64,000 nucleotides of DNA. Origin: Herbiconiux gentiana (GTDB taxonomy: Bacteria; Actinomycetota; Actinomycetes; Actinomycetales; Microbacteriaceae). The DNA lies in assembly GCF_024978135.1 (NCBI RefSeq), contig NZ_JANTEZ010000008.1, positions 1 through 64,000 of the forward strand. The letters run 5' to 3'. Below the pieces are notes generated by a model. That model saw only the letters and a list, made by a program, of their open reading frames with translations. It was not told the DNA's origin and did not search any database. Shown one piece after another: positions 1 through 7,566 of this stretch (the stretch's first letter is position 1; the number at the start of each line of letters is the position of its first letter). A program made the position numbers and the translations under genes.

Positions 1-115
1 CCCCGCCGCCGCCGCGGCCCCCGCAGCCGCTCCCTCCGCGGCCGCCGCCGCCCCCGCGGCCGCTCCCTCCGCGGCCGCCGCTCCCCCGCGCACCGCCCCC
101 GATCCCCTCTTCTGA
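1..115 (+). CDS. 3' end of a Pro/Ala-rich protein (partial)
   Basis: The reading frame starting at base 2 is open from the window edge to a TGA at 113-115. It encodes about 37 residues made almost only of Ala, Pro and Ser in a repeated PAAAPSAAA pattern, ending DPLF. The GCC/GCG/CCC bias and clean stop suggest the low-complexity C-terminal tail of a larger protein whose main domain lies outside the window. Such tails are common flexible extensions in actinobacterial proteins. Its function cannot be told from this fragment. Confidence 0.6.
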   Translation, partial: PAAAAAPAAAPSAAAAAPAAAPSAAAAPPRTAPDPLF

Positions 116-131
116 CTTCCTTTCCCCCAGC

Positions 132-150
132 GAAGGTGATAATCTTTCAG
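132..150 (+). repeat. Downstream copy of a 19-20 bp motif flanking the DUF3800-like gene
   Basis: On the minus strand this reads CTGAAAGATTATCACCTTC. It matches the copy at 801-820 in the same orientation with two substitutions and one missing base. It is AT-rich against its surroundings. See the matching upstream copy and the finding. Confidence 0.6.
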
Positions 151-152
151 CG

Positions 153-172
153 CAGCCCGCTCTAGCGGGCTG
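153..172. terminator. Perfect 8-bp hairpin between convergent genes
   Basis: CAGCCCGC at 153-160 pairs with GCGGGCTG at 165-172 around a TCTA loop. It lies between the plus-strand gene ending at 115 and the minus-strand gene ending at 240, where a bidirectional terminator is expected. There is no clear U tract. Confidence 0.5.
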
Positions 173-239
173 AAGTAGGCCTCGCAGTCATCCGGACGGT
201 TCGACGAGCGGGGCTCGCGCATTTAAGGCCCGCCCGTGG

Positions 240-782
240 TCAAGCCCCGACCTCGACCACGTCGGTGATGAGCGGCGAGACTCGCCGTCGCCAGTCGCCG
301 CCGCGGTGGGCGCACCACGCCACCAGATCACTCACCCACAGCAGTGGGCACTCCCCCGGCGACACGTGCCGGTACTGCAGCCCCGCGCCCGGCGTCGATC
401 GCAGCGCCGAGGCGATGTGCGTCCGGTCCGCGGCCTCCGCCGATTCGTCCCGCTCCAGCACCAGCTGCGAAGCCTCAGACGCCACGAGGTCGCCGACGAG
501 CGACGTGAGCAGCAGCGGCCGGGCGACGCGATCCGAGCATCCGGAGACGAGGTAGAGCACGACCTCGACCTCCATCGCGCACACGGCGGCCACCAGCTGC
601 CGCCGGCTCGAGTCGGACTCCTTGCGGAAGTGGATGCGCGACTGGCCGGGGCGGGTCAACCTGCGCAGCGCCTTCTCGACCGCGGCCGCATCACCGGGTG
701 CCACCGCCGTCGCGGCGATCCAGTACCCGCGGGCCTTGCACTCGTCGACGAAGACGCGCGCGCCGCGCGGAAAGACGGCCAT
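240..782 (-). CDS. Small DUF3800-like protein
   Basis: This is a protein of about 180 residues. The ATG at 782 follows a GAAGGG ribosome site. A longer reading upstream only runs into the out-of-frame end of the regulator and is not used. Near the N terminus is FVDECKARGYW, and later come HFRKESDSSRRQ, LVLERDES and PLLWVSDLVAWC. This pattern of acidic residues after a beta strand resembles DUF3800, a presumed RNase H-like fold whose biochemical role is unproven. The gene is bracketed by near-identical motifs at 132-150 and 801-820, the upstream one carrying a TAGATT -10-like hexamer. It sits directly after the stop of a decayed regulator, so it may be a mobile or recently inserted unit. The family assignment is from memory of its look, not from a search. 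Confidence 0.65.
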   Translation of the reverse strand: MAVFPRGARVFVDECKARGYWIAATAVAPGDAAAVEKALRRLTRPGQSRIHFRKESDSSRRQLVAAVCAMEVEVVLYLVSGCSDRVARPLLLTSLVGDLVASEASQLVLERDESAEAADRTHIASALRSTPGAGLQYRHVSPGECPLLWVSDLVAWCAHRGGDWRRRVSPLITDVVEVGA

Positions 783-800
783 CCCAACACCCTTCGACTG

Positions 801-820
801 GAAGAGTGAGAATCTATCAG
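801..820 (+). repeat. Upstream copy of the 19-20 bp motif, carrying a -10-like hexamer
   Basis: On the minus strand it reads CTGATAGATTCTCACTCTTC. It contains TAGATT (811-816), a good -10 hexamer for the gene starting at 782, and overlaps the TGA (817-819) of the regulator. The second copy at 132-150 lies past the end of the small gene. Confidence 0.6.
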
Positions 821-1696
821 GTCGCGACGACTCCGGGCGCGGTAACGGCCGAGACGCGGAGGAAGTCGAGGCCGCCGCCGGGGTGCCGGCCGCGGCCGTG
901 TAGACGACGATTCGGAGGTCGGTTCCCGCCACCGTGAAGACGTCGCAGTCGAGCTCGATGTCGCCGACGAGGTCGTTCTCGACGACCTTGCGCTCCGACT
1001 GGTGCTCGCCGACGGCGCCGCTGTGCCAGACCCCCGCGAAGCGGGGGCTCGCCGCCAGGAGGTCGGCGACGAGCGAGCGCACCCCTCGATCATCCGGATA
1101 CCGCCCGAGCACCCGCCGCAGGTCGCCCACCAGCGACGCCTCGAAGGCCTCGACGCTGTTGGAGCGGCTCGCGATGCGGCGCTCGGAGGTCATGAAGCCG
1201 ACGCCGGTGAAATGCCAGATCAGCAGGTTCGCGCGGTGGCTCGTCGAGCGGGCGGGGTCGCCGAGGAGGGCGGTCCAGAGGCGGCTCCAGGTGAGCAGGT
1301 CCCATGAGGCGGTGAAGACCGCGAGCGGCACCTCGCCGAGGCGCGCGATCAGCCGCTGCACCCCGGGCGGGATGTGCGCCGGCACCTCGGAGCGGAGGGC
1401 GGGAGCAGGCCGGCGACGACGTAGAGGTGGTCGCGCTCGGCGTCGCTCAGCTGCAGCGTGCGGGCGAGGGCGGCCGCGACCTGCGCCGAGGGGCGGCGGG
1501 CACGCCCCTGCTCGAGGCGCACCACGTAGTCGACGCTGAGGCCGGCGAGCATCGCCAGCTCCTCCCGCCGCAGGCCGGCGGCGCGGCGGGTGTCACCGGC
1601 GGGCAGGCCCACGTCGAGCGGCGAGAGGCGGTCGCGCCAGGTACGGAGGAGCTCGCCGAGTTCGCCGGCTCCGGCGGAGGTGGGGCGGGCATCCAT
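817..1696 (-). pseudogene. HTH regulator with MmyB-like ligand domain, broken by two frameshifts
   Basis: From ATG 1696 the first frame encodes an XRE-type helix-turn-helix (LRREELAMLAGLSVDYVVRLEQG) and reaches AGLLPP near 1400. The protein continues in a second frame with VPAHIPPGVQRL and a typical MmyB-like ligand domain (FTASWDLL, WHFTG, DLRIVVYTA). It then continues in a third frame with LDFLRV to the TGA at 817. Each switch fits loss of one G: CCGGAG to CCGAG near 1395, and GCGGGC to GCGGC near 870. Restoring both bases gives 882 nt and a 293-residue protein, normal for this family. So the gene is either a recent pseudogene or carries two sequencing errors. It is divergent from the SDR gene at 1798, the usual arrangement for such regulators and their target. 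A GAGACT hexamer lies 6 nt before the ATG. Confidence 0.8.
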
Positions 1697-1729
1697 TATG
1701 CAAGTCTCGCACCGGGCGGCCCGGCGAGG

Positions 1730-1747
1730 GTGGTACTGCCGTTCCAC
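1730..1747. promoter_or_regulatory. Candidate operator between regulator and SDR gene
   Basis: GTGGTAC and GTTCCAC form an inverted repeat (6 of 7 pairs) around TGCC in the 101-bp divergent spacer. It could be the site of the adjacent HTH regulator. No experimental support is visible. Confidence 0.35.
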
Positions 1748-1797
1748 CCGTCGACGGGCACCTGGGCGGGGTCGCGGGGCGGGCGCAGACTCGGAGC

Positions 1798-2490
1798 ATG
1801 ACAACGACACTCATCTCCGGGGCCAACAAGGGCCTCGGCTACGAAACCGCCCGCCGACTCGTCGAGGCGGGCCACACCGTCTGGGTCGGCGCCCGAGACC
1901 CCGAGCGCGGGCAGCGGGCGGCGGATGCGCTGGGAGCGCGCTTCGTGCAGCTCGACGTCACGTCCGACTCGTCGGTCGACGCCGCGGTGGCGACCATCGC
2001 GGGCGACGGCGGTCTCGACGTGCTGATCAACAACGCGGGGATCCCGGGGCCGATGCGCCCCGCCGCCGAACTCACCGCCTCGGACGCCGAGGACGTCTAC
2101 GCCACGAACGTCGTGAGCATCGTGCGGATGACCCGCGCCTTCGCGCCGCTGCTCTCGCAGTCGTCGGCGCCGACGATCGTGAACGTGTCGAGCGGCATGG
2201 GCTCGTTCGGCGCGGTCACCGACCCCGAGCGGATCGAGTCGCAGATCGTCGCCCCGCTGTACCAGTCGTCGAAGTCGGCGGTGACGATGCTGACGGTGCA
2301 GTACGCGAAGGCGTATCCCGAGATGCGAATCAACGCGGCCGACCCGGGGTACACGGCGACCGACTTCAACGGCAACAGCGGGCACCAGACGGTGCAGGAG
2401 GGGACGGATGCCGTGGTCGAGCTCGCGACGCGCGGCGGCTCGGGGCCGACCGGCACGTTCGTCGACCGCTCGGGCGTCGCGCCGTTCTAG
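1798..2490 (+). CDS. Short-chain dehydrogenase/reductase (SDR)
   Basis: A 230-residue classical SDR, a soluble NAD(P)H-dependent oxidoreductase with a Rossmann fold. The cofactor glycine motif is SGANKGLG at residues 7-14. NNAG follows near residue 78, the catalytic Ser is in NVSSG near 131, and YxxxK is YQSSK at 155-159. Length is slightly short for the family but complete. The ATG sits 6 nt after a CAGACT hexamer, suggesting a leaderless transcript. It is divergent from a frameshifted HTH regulator, and SDRs paired with this regulator type are a frequent actinobacterial arrangement. If the regulator is truly dead, this gene may have lost its control. The substrate is unknown. Confidence 0.9.
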   Translation: MTTTLISGANKGLGYETARRLVEAGHTVWVGARDPERGQRAADALGARFVQLDVTSDSSVDAAVATIAGDGGLDVLINNAGIPGPMRPAAELTASDAEDVYATNVVSIVRMTRAFAPLLSQSSAPTIVNVSSGMGSFGAVTDPERIESQIVAPLYQSSKSAVTMLTVQYAKAYPEMRINAADPGYTATDFNGNSGHQTVQEGTDAVVELATRGGSGPTGTFVDRSGVAPF

Positions 2491-2502
2491 CGAGGGCGGA
2501 CG

Positions 2503-2907
2503 CTACTTCGCCGTCACGACCACCGTGAACGTCAGCGGCTGGATGCCCCCGTCGGAGTTCGTCATGGTGACCTCGGTCTCGCCGGGGCCGACCGCGGTGA
2601 CCCCGGGGTTGGTCTCGGCGCTGCCGCCCGTGGCGCCCTTGACGAAGGTCGCCACCTGGGTGTCGGCGACCTCGCCGGTGTAGCTGTCGGTGGCGAGGTC
2701 GCCCGTCTTCACGTTGAGCACCTGCCCCACCACGAGGTCGACGGTGGCGCCCTGCAGGTCGTTCGCCTCCATCGTCACCGGCGCGACGATGTCGCCGCCG
2801 ATGGGCGTCGTCGGCGCCTCGGCGGGGCTCGCCGCGCATCCGCTCAACCCGCCGCCCGCCACGGCGACGGCGATCACGACGGCGGTGAAGGTCCTGGTCA
2901 GTCTCAT
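2503..2907 (-). CDS. Small lipoprotein with Ig-like (BIG2-type) segment
   Basis: A 134-residue protein from ATG 2907. It has a lipoprotein signal peptide (positive MRLTRT, hydrophobic core, lipobox LSGC near residue 22), so the mature protein is probably lipid-anchored outside the membrane. The rest is Thr/Val-rich beta sequence, and the segment NPGVTAVGPGETEVTM resembles bacterial Ig-like repeats. A GATACT hexamer (2914-2919) lies 6 nt before the ATG, supporting this start over upstream in-frame codons. The gene is convergent with the SDR gene, 12 bp apart. The specific function is unknown. Confidence 0.75.
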   Translation of the reverse strand: MRLTRTFTAVVIAVAVAGGGLSGCAASPAEAPTTPIGGDIVAPVTMEANDLQGATVDLVVGQVLNVKTGDLATDSYTGEVADTQVATFVKGATGGSAETNPGVTAVGPGETEVTMTNSDGGIQPLTFTVVVTAK

Positions 2908-2992
2908 GGCGCCAGTATCCCAGCGCACCGCCCTGCCCTCCATCACGATCCGGCAACGCACCCCAACGGGGGTGGCGACCGAACCCGCAGGG

Positions 2993-4591
2993 TCAGAGGG
3001 CGCCGGAGGCGGCGCGGAGGGTGACCTGGGGGGTGCCGTCGAAGATGAGGAGGCGGTCGGCCAGCTTGTCGACGAAGAACCGGTCGTGCGAGACCACGAG
3101 CACCGCCCCCGGGAAGTGCGTGAGAGCCCGCTCCATCACCTGCGTGCTCGTGATGTCGAGGTGGTTCGTCGGCTCGTCGAGCACGATCACGGCCGCGCCC
3201 GAGAGCAGGCACTGCGCGATCGCGACACGCGCCCGCTGGCCGCCCGAGAGGGTGCCGATCTTCTGCTTCAGCTCGGCCTCCGAGAACTGCAGCATCGCGA
3301 GGAACCGCCCGACGCTCTTCTTCGTCGCCGAGAACGCCAGCGAGTCGGGGTAGGCGTTCACGGCGTGGCCGACCGTGTCGGTCAGATCCAGCGCGGCGTA
3401 GACGTGGTTGTACGAGACGAACCGCGCCCCCTTGGCCCACCGCACCTGCCCGCTGTCGGCCTCGGTCTCGCCGGTGAGCACGTCGAGCAGCGTCGACTTG
3501 CCCGAGCCGTTCGACCCCACGACGGCCACGCGGTCGCCGCGGTGCAGGCTGAAGGTGACGTCGGTGAAGAGCGGATGCCCGTCGAACCCCTTGCTCAGCC
3601 GCACCACCTCGAGCAGGTCGTTGCTCACGCGCAGCCCGCCGTAGATCTCGGTGATGATCTGGTCGATCGGTCGCGGAGCCTGCTTCTTCTTGATGTCGGC
3701 GAGCCGCCGCGCCACGAAGGTGTCGTCCGAGCGGTTGCGCGCCGCCTCGCGACGGGCGGCCGACGCGGCCTGCTCGTAGGCGAGCAGCTCCTCCTCGTGC
3801 GCGAACTGCCGTTCGAGCATCCGCAGCCTCGACTGCTTGGCTTGCACGTAGGCCGAGTAGTCGCCCTCGTACTCCTGCAGCCGGTGGTTCTCGATCTCGA
3901 CGATGCGGGTGACGACCCCGTCGAGGAACTGCCGGTCGTGCGAGACGACGAGCACCGCGCCCTGGTACCGGCCGAGCCAGGTCTCGACCCAGCGCACGCC
4001 GTCGAGGTCGAGGAAGTTCGTGGGCTCGTCCAGGAGCAGCACGTCGGGCGCCTGCACGAGGATCTGCGCCAGCGCCGCCCGGTTGCGCCAGCCGCCCGAG
4101 AGCCGGTCGACGGGCAGCTCGCGCCGCGACTCGTCGAAGCCGAGGCTGGTGAGCACGGTGTCGATCGTGTTCTCGTACGACCAGCCGTCGATCGCGTCCA
4201 TCCGCTCGAACAGCGCGCCCTGCTCGGTGAGCAGGGCGGTCATCCGCTCGTCGTCCAGGGGCTGGGCGAGCTGTTCGCCGATGGTGTCGAGGCGGGCCTG
4301 CGTCTCGTGCACGGCGGCGAAGTGGTCGCCGAGAATGCTCCGGATGCTCCGGTCGCCGTCGAGCTCCGAGAACTGGGAGAAGTAACCGATCGTGGTCCCC
4401 AGCGTGACGTCGACGCTGCCCGAGGAGGGCTCGATGCGCCCGAGCACGAGCTCGAGGAACGTGGTCTTGCCCGTGCCGTTCTTGCCGATCAGCCCCACCC
4501 GGTCGCCGCCGCGGAGCTTCAGGAACGCCTCGCGCAGCACCGTGCGCCCGTCGAACTCGATGCTCACGTCGTTCAGGCGGATCAGGCTCAC
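2993..4591 (-). CDS. ABC-F family ATPase
   Basis: A 532-residue soluble protein with two ABC ATPase domains and no membrane segment, as in ABC-F proteins that act on ribosomes (EttA/Uup/antibiotic-resistance types). Domain one has Walker A GKNGTGKT (about 37-44), signature LSGGW and Walker B LLLDEPTNFLD. Domain two has GSNGSGKS, LSGGQ and VLDEPTNHLD. The linker between them is charged and rich in Arg, Lys and Glu, like the P-site tRNA interaction motif. The start is GTG at 4591. Subfamily and any resistance role cannot be told here. Confidence 0.92.
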   Translation of the reverse strand: MSLIRLNDVSIEFDGRTVLREAFLKLRGGDRVGLIGKNGTGKTTFLELVLGRIEPSSGSVDVTLGTTIGYFSQFSELDGDRSIRSILGDHFAAVHETQARLDTIGEQLAQPLDDERMTALLTEQGALFERMDAIDGWSYENTIDTVLTSLGFDESRRELPVDRLSGGWRNRAALAQILVQAPDVLLLDEPTNFLDLDGVRWVETWLGRYQGAVLVVSHDRQFLDGVVTRIVEIENHRLQEYEGDYSAYVQAKQSRLRMLERQFAHEEELLAYEQAASAARREAARNRSDDTFVARRLADIKKKQAPRPIDQIITEIYGGLRVSNDLLEVVRLSKGFDGHPLFTDVTFSLHRGDRVAVVGSNGSGKSTLLDVLTGETEADSGQVRWAKGARFVSYNHVYAALDLTDTVGHAVNAYPDSLAFSATKKSVGRFLAMLQFSEAELKQKIGTLSGGQRARVAIAQCLLSGAAVIVLDEPTNHLDITSTQVMERALTHFPGAVLVVSHDRFFVDKLADRLLIFDGTPQVTLRAASGAL

Positions 4592-4643
4592 GGATGCTCG
4601 TTCTCAGTCGCTCGGGATGCGGCCGACCGGCCGACGCCCCAGC

Positions 4644-5234
4644 CTACGTGCTCCGCCGATCGAGGGCGTCGCGCACCAGGGCGGCCAGCTGCGGGGTGGT
4701 GTCGGCCTCGAACCAGGGGTTGCGCATCCGCCAGCCCTGCGTGAGGGGCGAGGGGTGCACGATCGGGTAGAACGGCAGGTAGTCGGAGGCCGCGCGCACC
4801 GTGTCGGTGAGAGTGCGGCCGCGGCGCGGGCCGAGGTAGAGGCGCTGGGCGTGGGCGCCGATCAGGATGGTCAGCCGCACCTCGGTCAGGGCCGGCAGGA
4901 TGCGCGGGTGCCACTGCTCCGCGAAACCGCGCCGGGGCGGCTGATCGCCCGAGGCCGCCTTGCCCGGGTAGTAGAAGTCCATCGGCACGATCGCGAGGTT
5001 CGCCGGGTCGTAGAACTCGGCGTCGCTCATGCCGAGCCATGAGCGCAGGCGCACCCCGCTGGCGTCGTTCCACGGGATGCCGGTCTCCTGCGCCTTCCGC
5101 CCCGGAGCCTGGCTGATGATGAGCACGCGCGACTCGGGCGAGCCCACGACGAGGGGCTGCCAGCCGGCCGCGGTTGCCCAGGCGTTCGACGGATGCGCGG
5201 CCACCTCGGCGCGCAGCTCGTCGATGACGGTCAC
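4644..5234 (-). CDS. Uracil-DNA glycosylase family protein
   Basis: A 196-residue protein. The uracil-DNA-glycosylase fold is suggested by IISQAPGRKAQETGIPWND (the motif usually written GxxPG), by TILIGAHAQRLYLG, and by the C-terminal HPSPLT. These normally form the uracil pocket and DNA-intercalating loop in this base-excision-repair family. The GTG at 5234 is chosen because a CACACT hexamer lies 6 nt upstream and the family starts here. It is divergent from the small gene at 5278, 43 bp away. Substrate range (uracil, or another base) is not resolved. Confidence 0.8.
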   Translation of the reverse strand: MTVIDELRAEVAAHPSNAWATAAGWQPLVVGSPESRVLIISQAPGRKAQETGIPWNDASGVRLRSWLGMSDAEFYDPANLAIVPMDFYYPGKAASGDQPPRRGFAEQWHPRILPALTEVRLTILIGAHAQRLYLGPRRGRTLTDTVRAASDYLPFYPIVHPSPLTQGWRMRNPWFEADTTPQLAALVRDALDRRST

Positions 5235-5264
5235 GAACCCAGTGTGCCACCGTCGCCCGAGGCG

Positions 5265-5270
5265 TAGCGT
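5265..5270 (+). promoter_or_regulatory. -10 hexamer TAGCGT, leaderless geometry
   Basis: TAGCGT ends 7 nt before the GTG at 5278, so the transcript would start at or near the start codon. This fixes the GTG start of the small gene. Confidence 0.5.
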
Positions 5271-5277
5271 CGACCGC

Positions 5278-5646
5278 GTGACCGACGACGAGCGCTGGCT
5301 GGTGGTGAACGGGCGCCGCTGGCCCCGCACCGACCCGTCGCTGCCCGACGAGCTCACGACGGCGCTGCGGTCGCACCTCGGCCGGGGGCGCAGCGGGGTG
5401 GGGGCGGGGAAGCGCAGCGGCGACGATGAGCGGGTGGCCGCGTCGCGGAAGCGGGTGGGGCTCGCCAAGCACGGACTCGGCGAGCGCGGACCCCGCTGGT
5501 GGGACGAGCCGGAGGCCGACCGGCTGGCCCGGGCCCGCGAGGCGCTGCGCGAGCTCGACGCCCTCGACGCTGCCGCCACGGCCGACGCGCCCGCCGCCCC
5601 CGCCGCCGCGGCCGCCCTCGACGCCCTCGACACGCCCGAGAGCTGA
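5278..5646 (+). CDS. Conserved small actinobacterial protein of unknown function
   Basis: A 122-residue protein starting MTDDERWLVVNGRRWPRTDP. It has a basic middle (SRKRVGLAKHGLGERGPRWW) and an Ala-rich helical tail. Proteins of this look recur in actinobacteria and are often automatically labelled 'biopolymer transporter Tol'. That label is not supported by anything seen here: there is no signal peptide or membrane segment. The high Arg content would allow nucleic acid binding, which is only inference. The start is GTG at 5278, 7 nt after TAGCGT. Confidence 0.65.
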   Translation: MTDDERWLVVNGRRWPRTDPSLPDELTTALRSHLGRGRSGVGAGKRSGDDERVAASRKRVGLAKHGLGERGPRWWDEPEADRLARAREALRELDALDAAATADAPAAPAAAAALDALDTPES

Positions 5647-5664
5647 CGCCCTACCCCCCAGGCG

Positions 5665-5670
5665 TACCGT
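5665..5670 (+). promoter_or_regulatory. -10 hexamer TACCGT, leaderless geometry
   Basis: TACCGT lies 7 nt before the ATG at 5678 of the alcohol dehydrogenase gene. Confidence 0.5.
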
Positions 5671-5677
5671 GGAGACC

Positions 5678-6721
5678 ATGAAGGCACTCCAGTACACCCG
5701 CATCGGCTCCCACCCCGAGATCGTCGAGATCCCGAAACCCTCCCCCGGCCCCGGCCAAGTGCTACTCAAGGTCACCGCCGCGGGCGTGTGCCACTCCGAC
5801 GAGTTCGTGATGGGCCTCTCGGAGGAGGAGTACCTCGGCGGCGGCTATCCGCTGCCCCTCACCCTCGGCCACGAGGGCGCGGGCATCGTGGCCGAGCTCG
5901 GCGAGGGTGTCGAACACCTCGCGGTCGGCGACGCCGTCGCGGTCTACGGCCCCTGGGGCTGCGGCCGCTGCCGAAAGTGCGCGGAAGGCAAGGAGAACTA
6001 CTGCCTGAACGCCCAGGCCGAGGGCATCAAGCCGCCCGGGCTCGGCGCCCCGGGCTCGATGGCCGAGTACATGCTCGTCGACGACGCCCGCCACCTCGTG
6101 CCGCTCGGCGACCTCGACCCGGTGCAGAACGTCTCGCTCACCGACGCCGGCCTCACGCCGTACCACGCCATCAAGACCTCCCTGCCGAAGCTCGGCGCGG
6201 GCAGCCACGCCGTCGTCATCGGTACGGGCGGCCTCGGTCACGTGGCCATCCAGATCCTGCGCGCCCTGAGCGGCGCCACCGTCATCGCGCTCGACGTGAA
6301 CGACGAGAAGCTCGCGCTCGCCAAGGAGGTCGGCGCCCACCACACGGTGATCAGCGACGCCTCGGCGGCCGACGAGATCCGCCGCCTCACGGGCGGCCTG
6401 GGGGCCGACGCGGTGTTCGACTTCGTCGGCGCCGAGCCCACCATCGCCACCGCCGTCGCCTCGGCGGCCTCCGAGGCCGACGTCACGATCGTGGGCATCG
6501 GCGGCGGCACCGCCCATGTCGGCTTCGGGTCGATCGCCTACGACGCCGCCCTCCGCATCCCGTACTGGGGCTCGCGCTCCGAGCTGATCGAGGTGCTCGA
6601 GCTCGCCCGCACCGGCCAGGTCGGCGTCGAGGTGCAGCGCTACTCGCTCGACGACGGGCCGAGGGCCTACGAGGCGCTGGCGGCCGGCACGGTGCGCGGT
6701 CGCGCGGTCATCGTCCCGTGA
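5678..6721 (+). CDS. Zinc-dependent alcohol dehydrogenase
   Basis: A 347-residue medium-chain dehydrogenase, NAD(P)-dependent, which oxidises alcohols or reduces aldehydes. Catalytic zinc ligands are visible in GVCHSDE (Cys38) and LGHEGAG. The structural zinc loop is CGRCRKCAEGKENYC, with four cysteines near 94-108. The nucleotide-binding motif is GTGGLGHVA. The ATG at 5678 follows a TACCGT hexamer by 7 nt. The last codon overlaps the GTG of the acetyltransferase gene (GTGA), so the two are probably co-transcribed. The substrate is unknown. Confidence 0.93.
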   Translation: MKALQYTRIGSHPEIVEIPKPSPGPGQVLLKVTAAGVCHSDEFVMGLSEEEYLGGGYPLPLTLGHEGAGIVAELGEGVEHLAVGDAVAVYGPWGCGRCRKCAEGKENYCLNAQAEGIKPPGLGAPGSMAEYMLVDDARHLVPLGDLDPVQNVSLTDAGLTPYHAIKTSLPKLGAGSHAVVIGTGGLGHVAIQILRALSGATVIALDVNDEKLALAKEVGAHHTVISDASAADEIRRLTGGLGADAVFDFVGAEPTIATAVASAASEADVTIVGIGGGTAHVGFGSIAYDAALRIPYWGSRSELIEVLELARTGQVGVEVQRYSLDDGPRAYEALAAGTVRGRAVIVP

Positions 6722-7518
6722 GCGCAGCCGCCGCCCGGCAGGAGTACCTGCGCGCCTACGACGAGCCGCTTCGCGGCGACGCCGCGACACCGAGCGCCCT
6801 GCGGGTCGAGCGTCTCGGTCCGCTGCGGCTCGTGACCTTCGCCGGTGGGCGCGGCTTCGTCAGCTACCGCGATCTCGGCGGGGCCGACGAGGCGGCGATC
6901 CGGGCGCTGGTTCCGGATGCTCTGCAGCACCTCACCGCCGACCCGGCCATCCGGCGCATCGAGTGGAAGACCCGTGGCCACGACGACACCCCGGGCCTGC
7001 ACGACGCGCTTGTGGCCGAGGGCTTCGTGGCGGAGGAGCCGGAGTCGATCATGGTGGGCCCGCTCGAGGCCCTCGCGGCGATCTCGACCGAGCCGCCCGC
7101 CGGGGTCACGGTGCGCCAGGTGCGCGAGGAGGCCGAGGTGCGCGCCATGAGCGCCGCGGTCGACGAGGCCTTCGGCGAGCCGGTCGACGAGGCGATCGCG
7201 GATGCCCTGGTGGCTCGGCTCGCCCGCGGCGACGGGATGGAGCTCTGGGTCGCCGAGGCCGACGGCCGCATGGTCGGCGGAGGCCGCCTCGAGCCGGTTC
7301 CGGGCACCGAGTTCGTGGGCATCTGGGGCGGCGCGGTGCAGACCGCGTACCGCGGGCGAGGCGTCTACCGAGCCCTCACGGCGGCCCGGGCGCGCTCGGC
7401 CCTCGCCGGAGGCGCGCGGCTCGTGCACAGCGACAGCACCGAGTTCTCCCGGCCCATCCTGGAGCGCTCGGGTCTCGTGCGGGTGTCGACCACGACGCCC
7501 TATCAGTGGGCGCGCTGA
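6718..7518 (+). CDS. GNAT-family N-acetyltransferase
   Basis: A 266-residue protein starting at a GTG that overlaps the dehydrogenase stop by 4 bp. The C-terminal half has the GNAT pattern: LWVAEADGRMVGGGRL (beta 2-4), then the acetyl-CoA loop YRGRGVYRALTAARA (motif A), and LERSGLVRVST (motif B). The N-terminal 120 residues are a divergent extra domain, as in two-domain GNATs. The acceptor substrate is unknown. Coupling to the dehydrogenase suggests, but does not prove, a shared pathway. Confidence 0.82.
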   Translation: MSAAAARQEYLRAYDEPLRGDAATPSALRVERLGPLRLVTFAGGRGFVSYRDLGGADEAAIRALVPDALQHLTADPAIRRIEWKTRGHDDTPGLHDALVAEGFVAEEPESIMVGPLEALAAISTEPPAGVTVRQVREEAEVRAMSAAVDEAFGEPVDEAIADALVARLARGDGMELWVAEADGRMVGGGRLEPVPGTEFVGIWGGAVQTAYRGRGVYRALTAARARSALAGGARLVHSDSTEFSRPILERSGLVRVSTTTPYQWAR

Positions 7519-7554
7519 CACCCCCGCGCCGACGGATGCCCACCGTCGAGTGTC

Positions 7555-7560
7555 TAGGCT
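7555..7560 (+). promoter_or_regulatory. -10 hexamer TAGGCT, leaderless geometry
   Basis: TAGGCT lies 6 nt before the ATG at 7567 of the phosphatase gene. Confidence 0.55.
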
Positions 7561-7566
7561 GATCGG

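Noticed and set aside
1-110. Repetitive GCC/GCG stretch as a regulatory or CRISPR-like repeat
   Set aside because: It reads as a continuous Pro/Ala-rich C terminus ending in a stop.
240-1385. One 381-residue protein joining the MmyB domain to the DUF3800-like domain
   Set aside because: The join is a frameshift artefact: the regulator's true end LDFLRV...TGA lies in another frame at 817, and the small gene has its own ribosome site and ATG at 782.
817-1696. Programmed frameshifting in the HTH regulator
   Set aside because: Two shifts would be needed and neither site has a slippery heptamer or clear pseudoknot; base loss is simpler.
2690-4744. A long plus-strand frame opposite the ABC-F gene
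   Set aside because: The minus-strand protein has complete ABC motifs; the plus frame is a compositional shadow.
5278-5646. Biopolymer transporter Tol, a label seen on similar proteins
   Set aside because: No signal peptide, membrane helix or beta-propeller is present in 122 residues.
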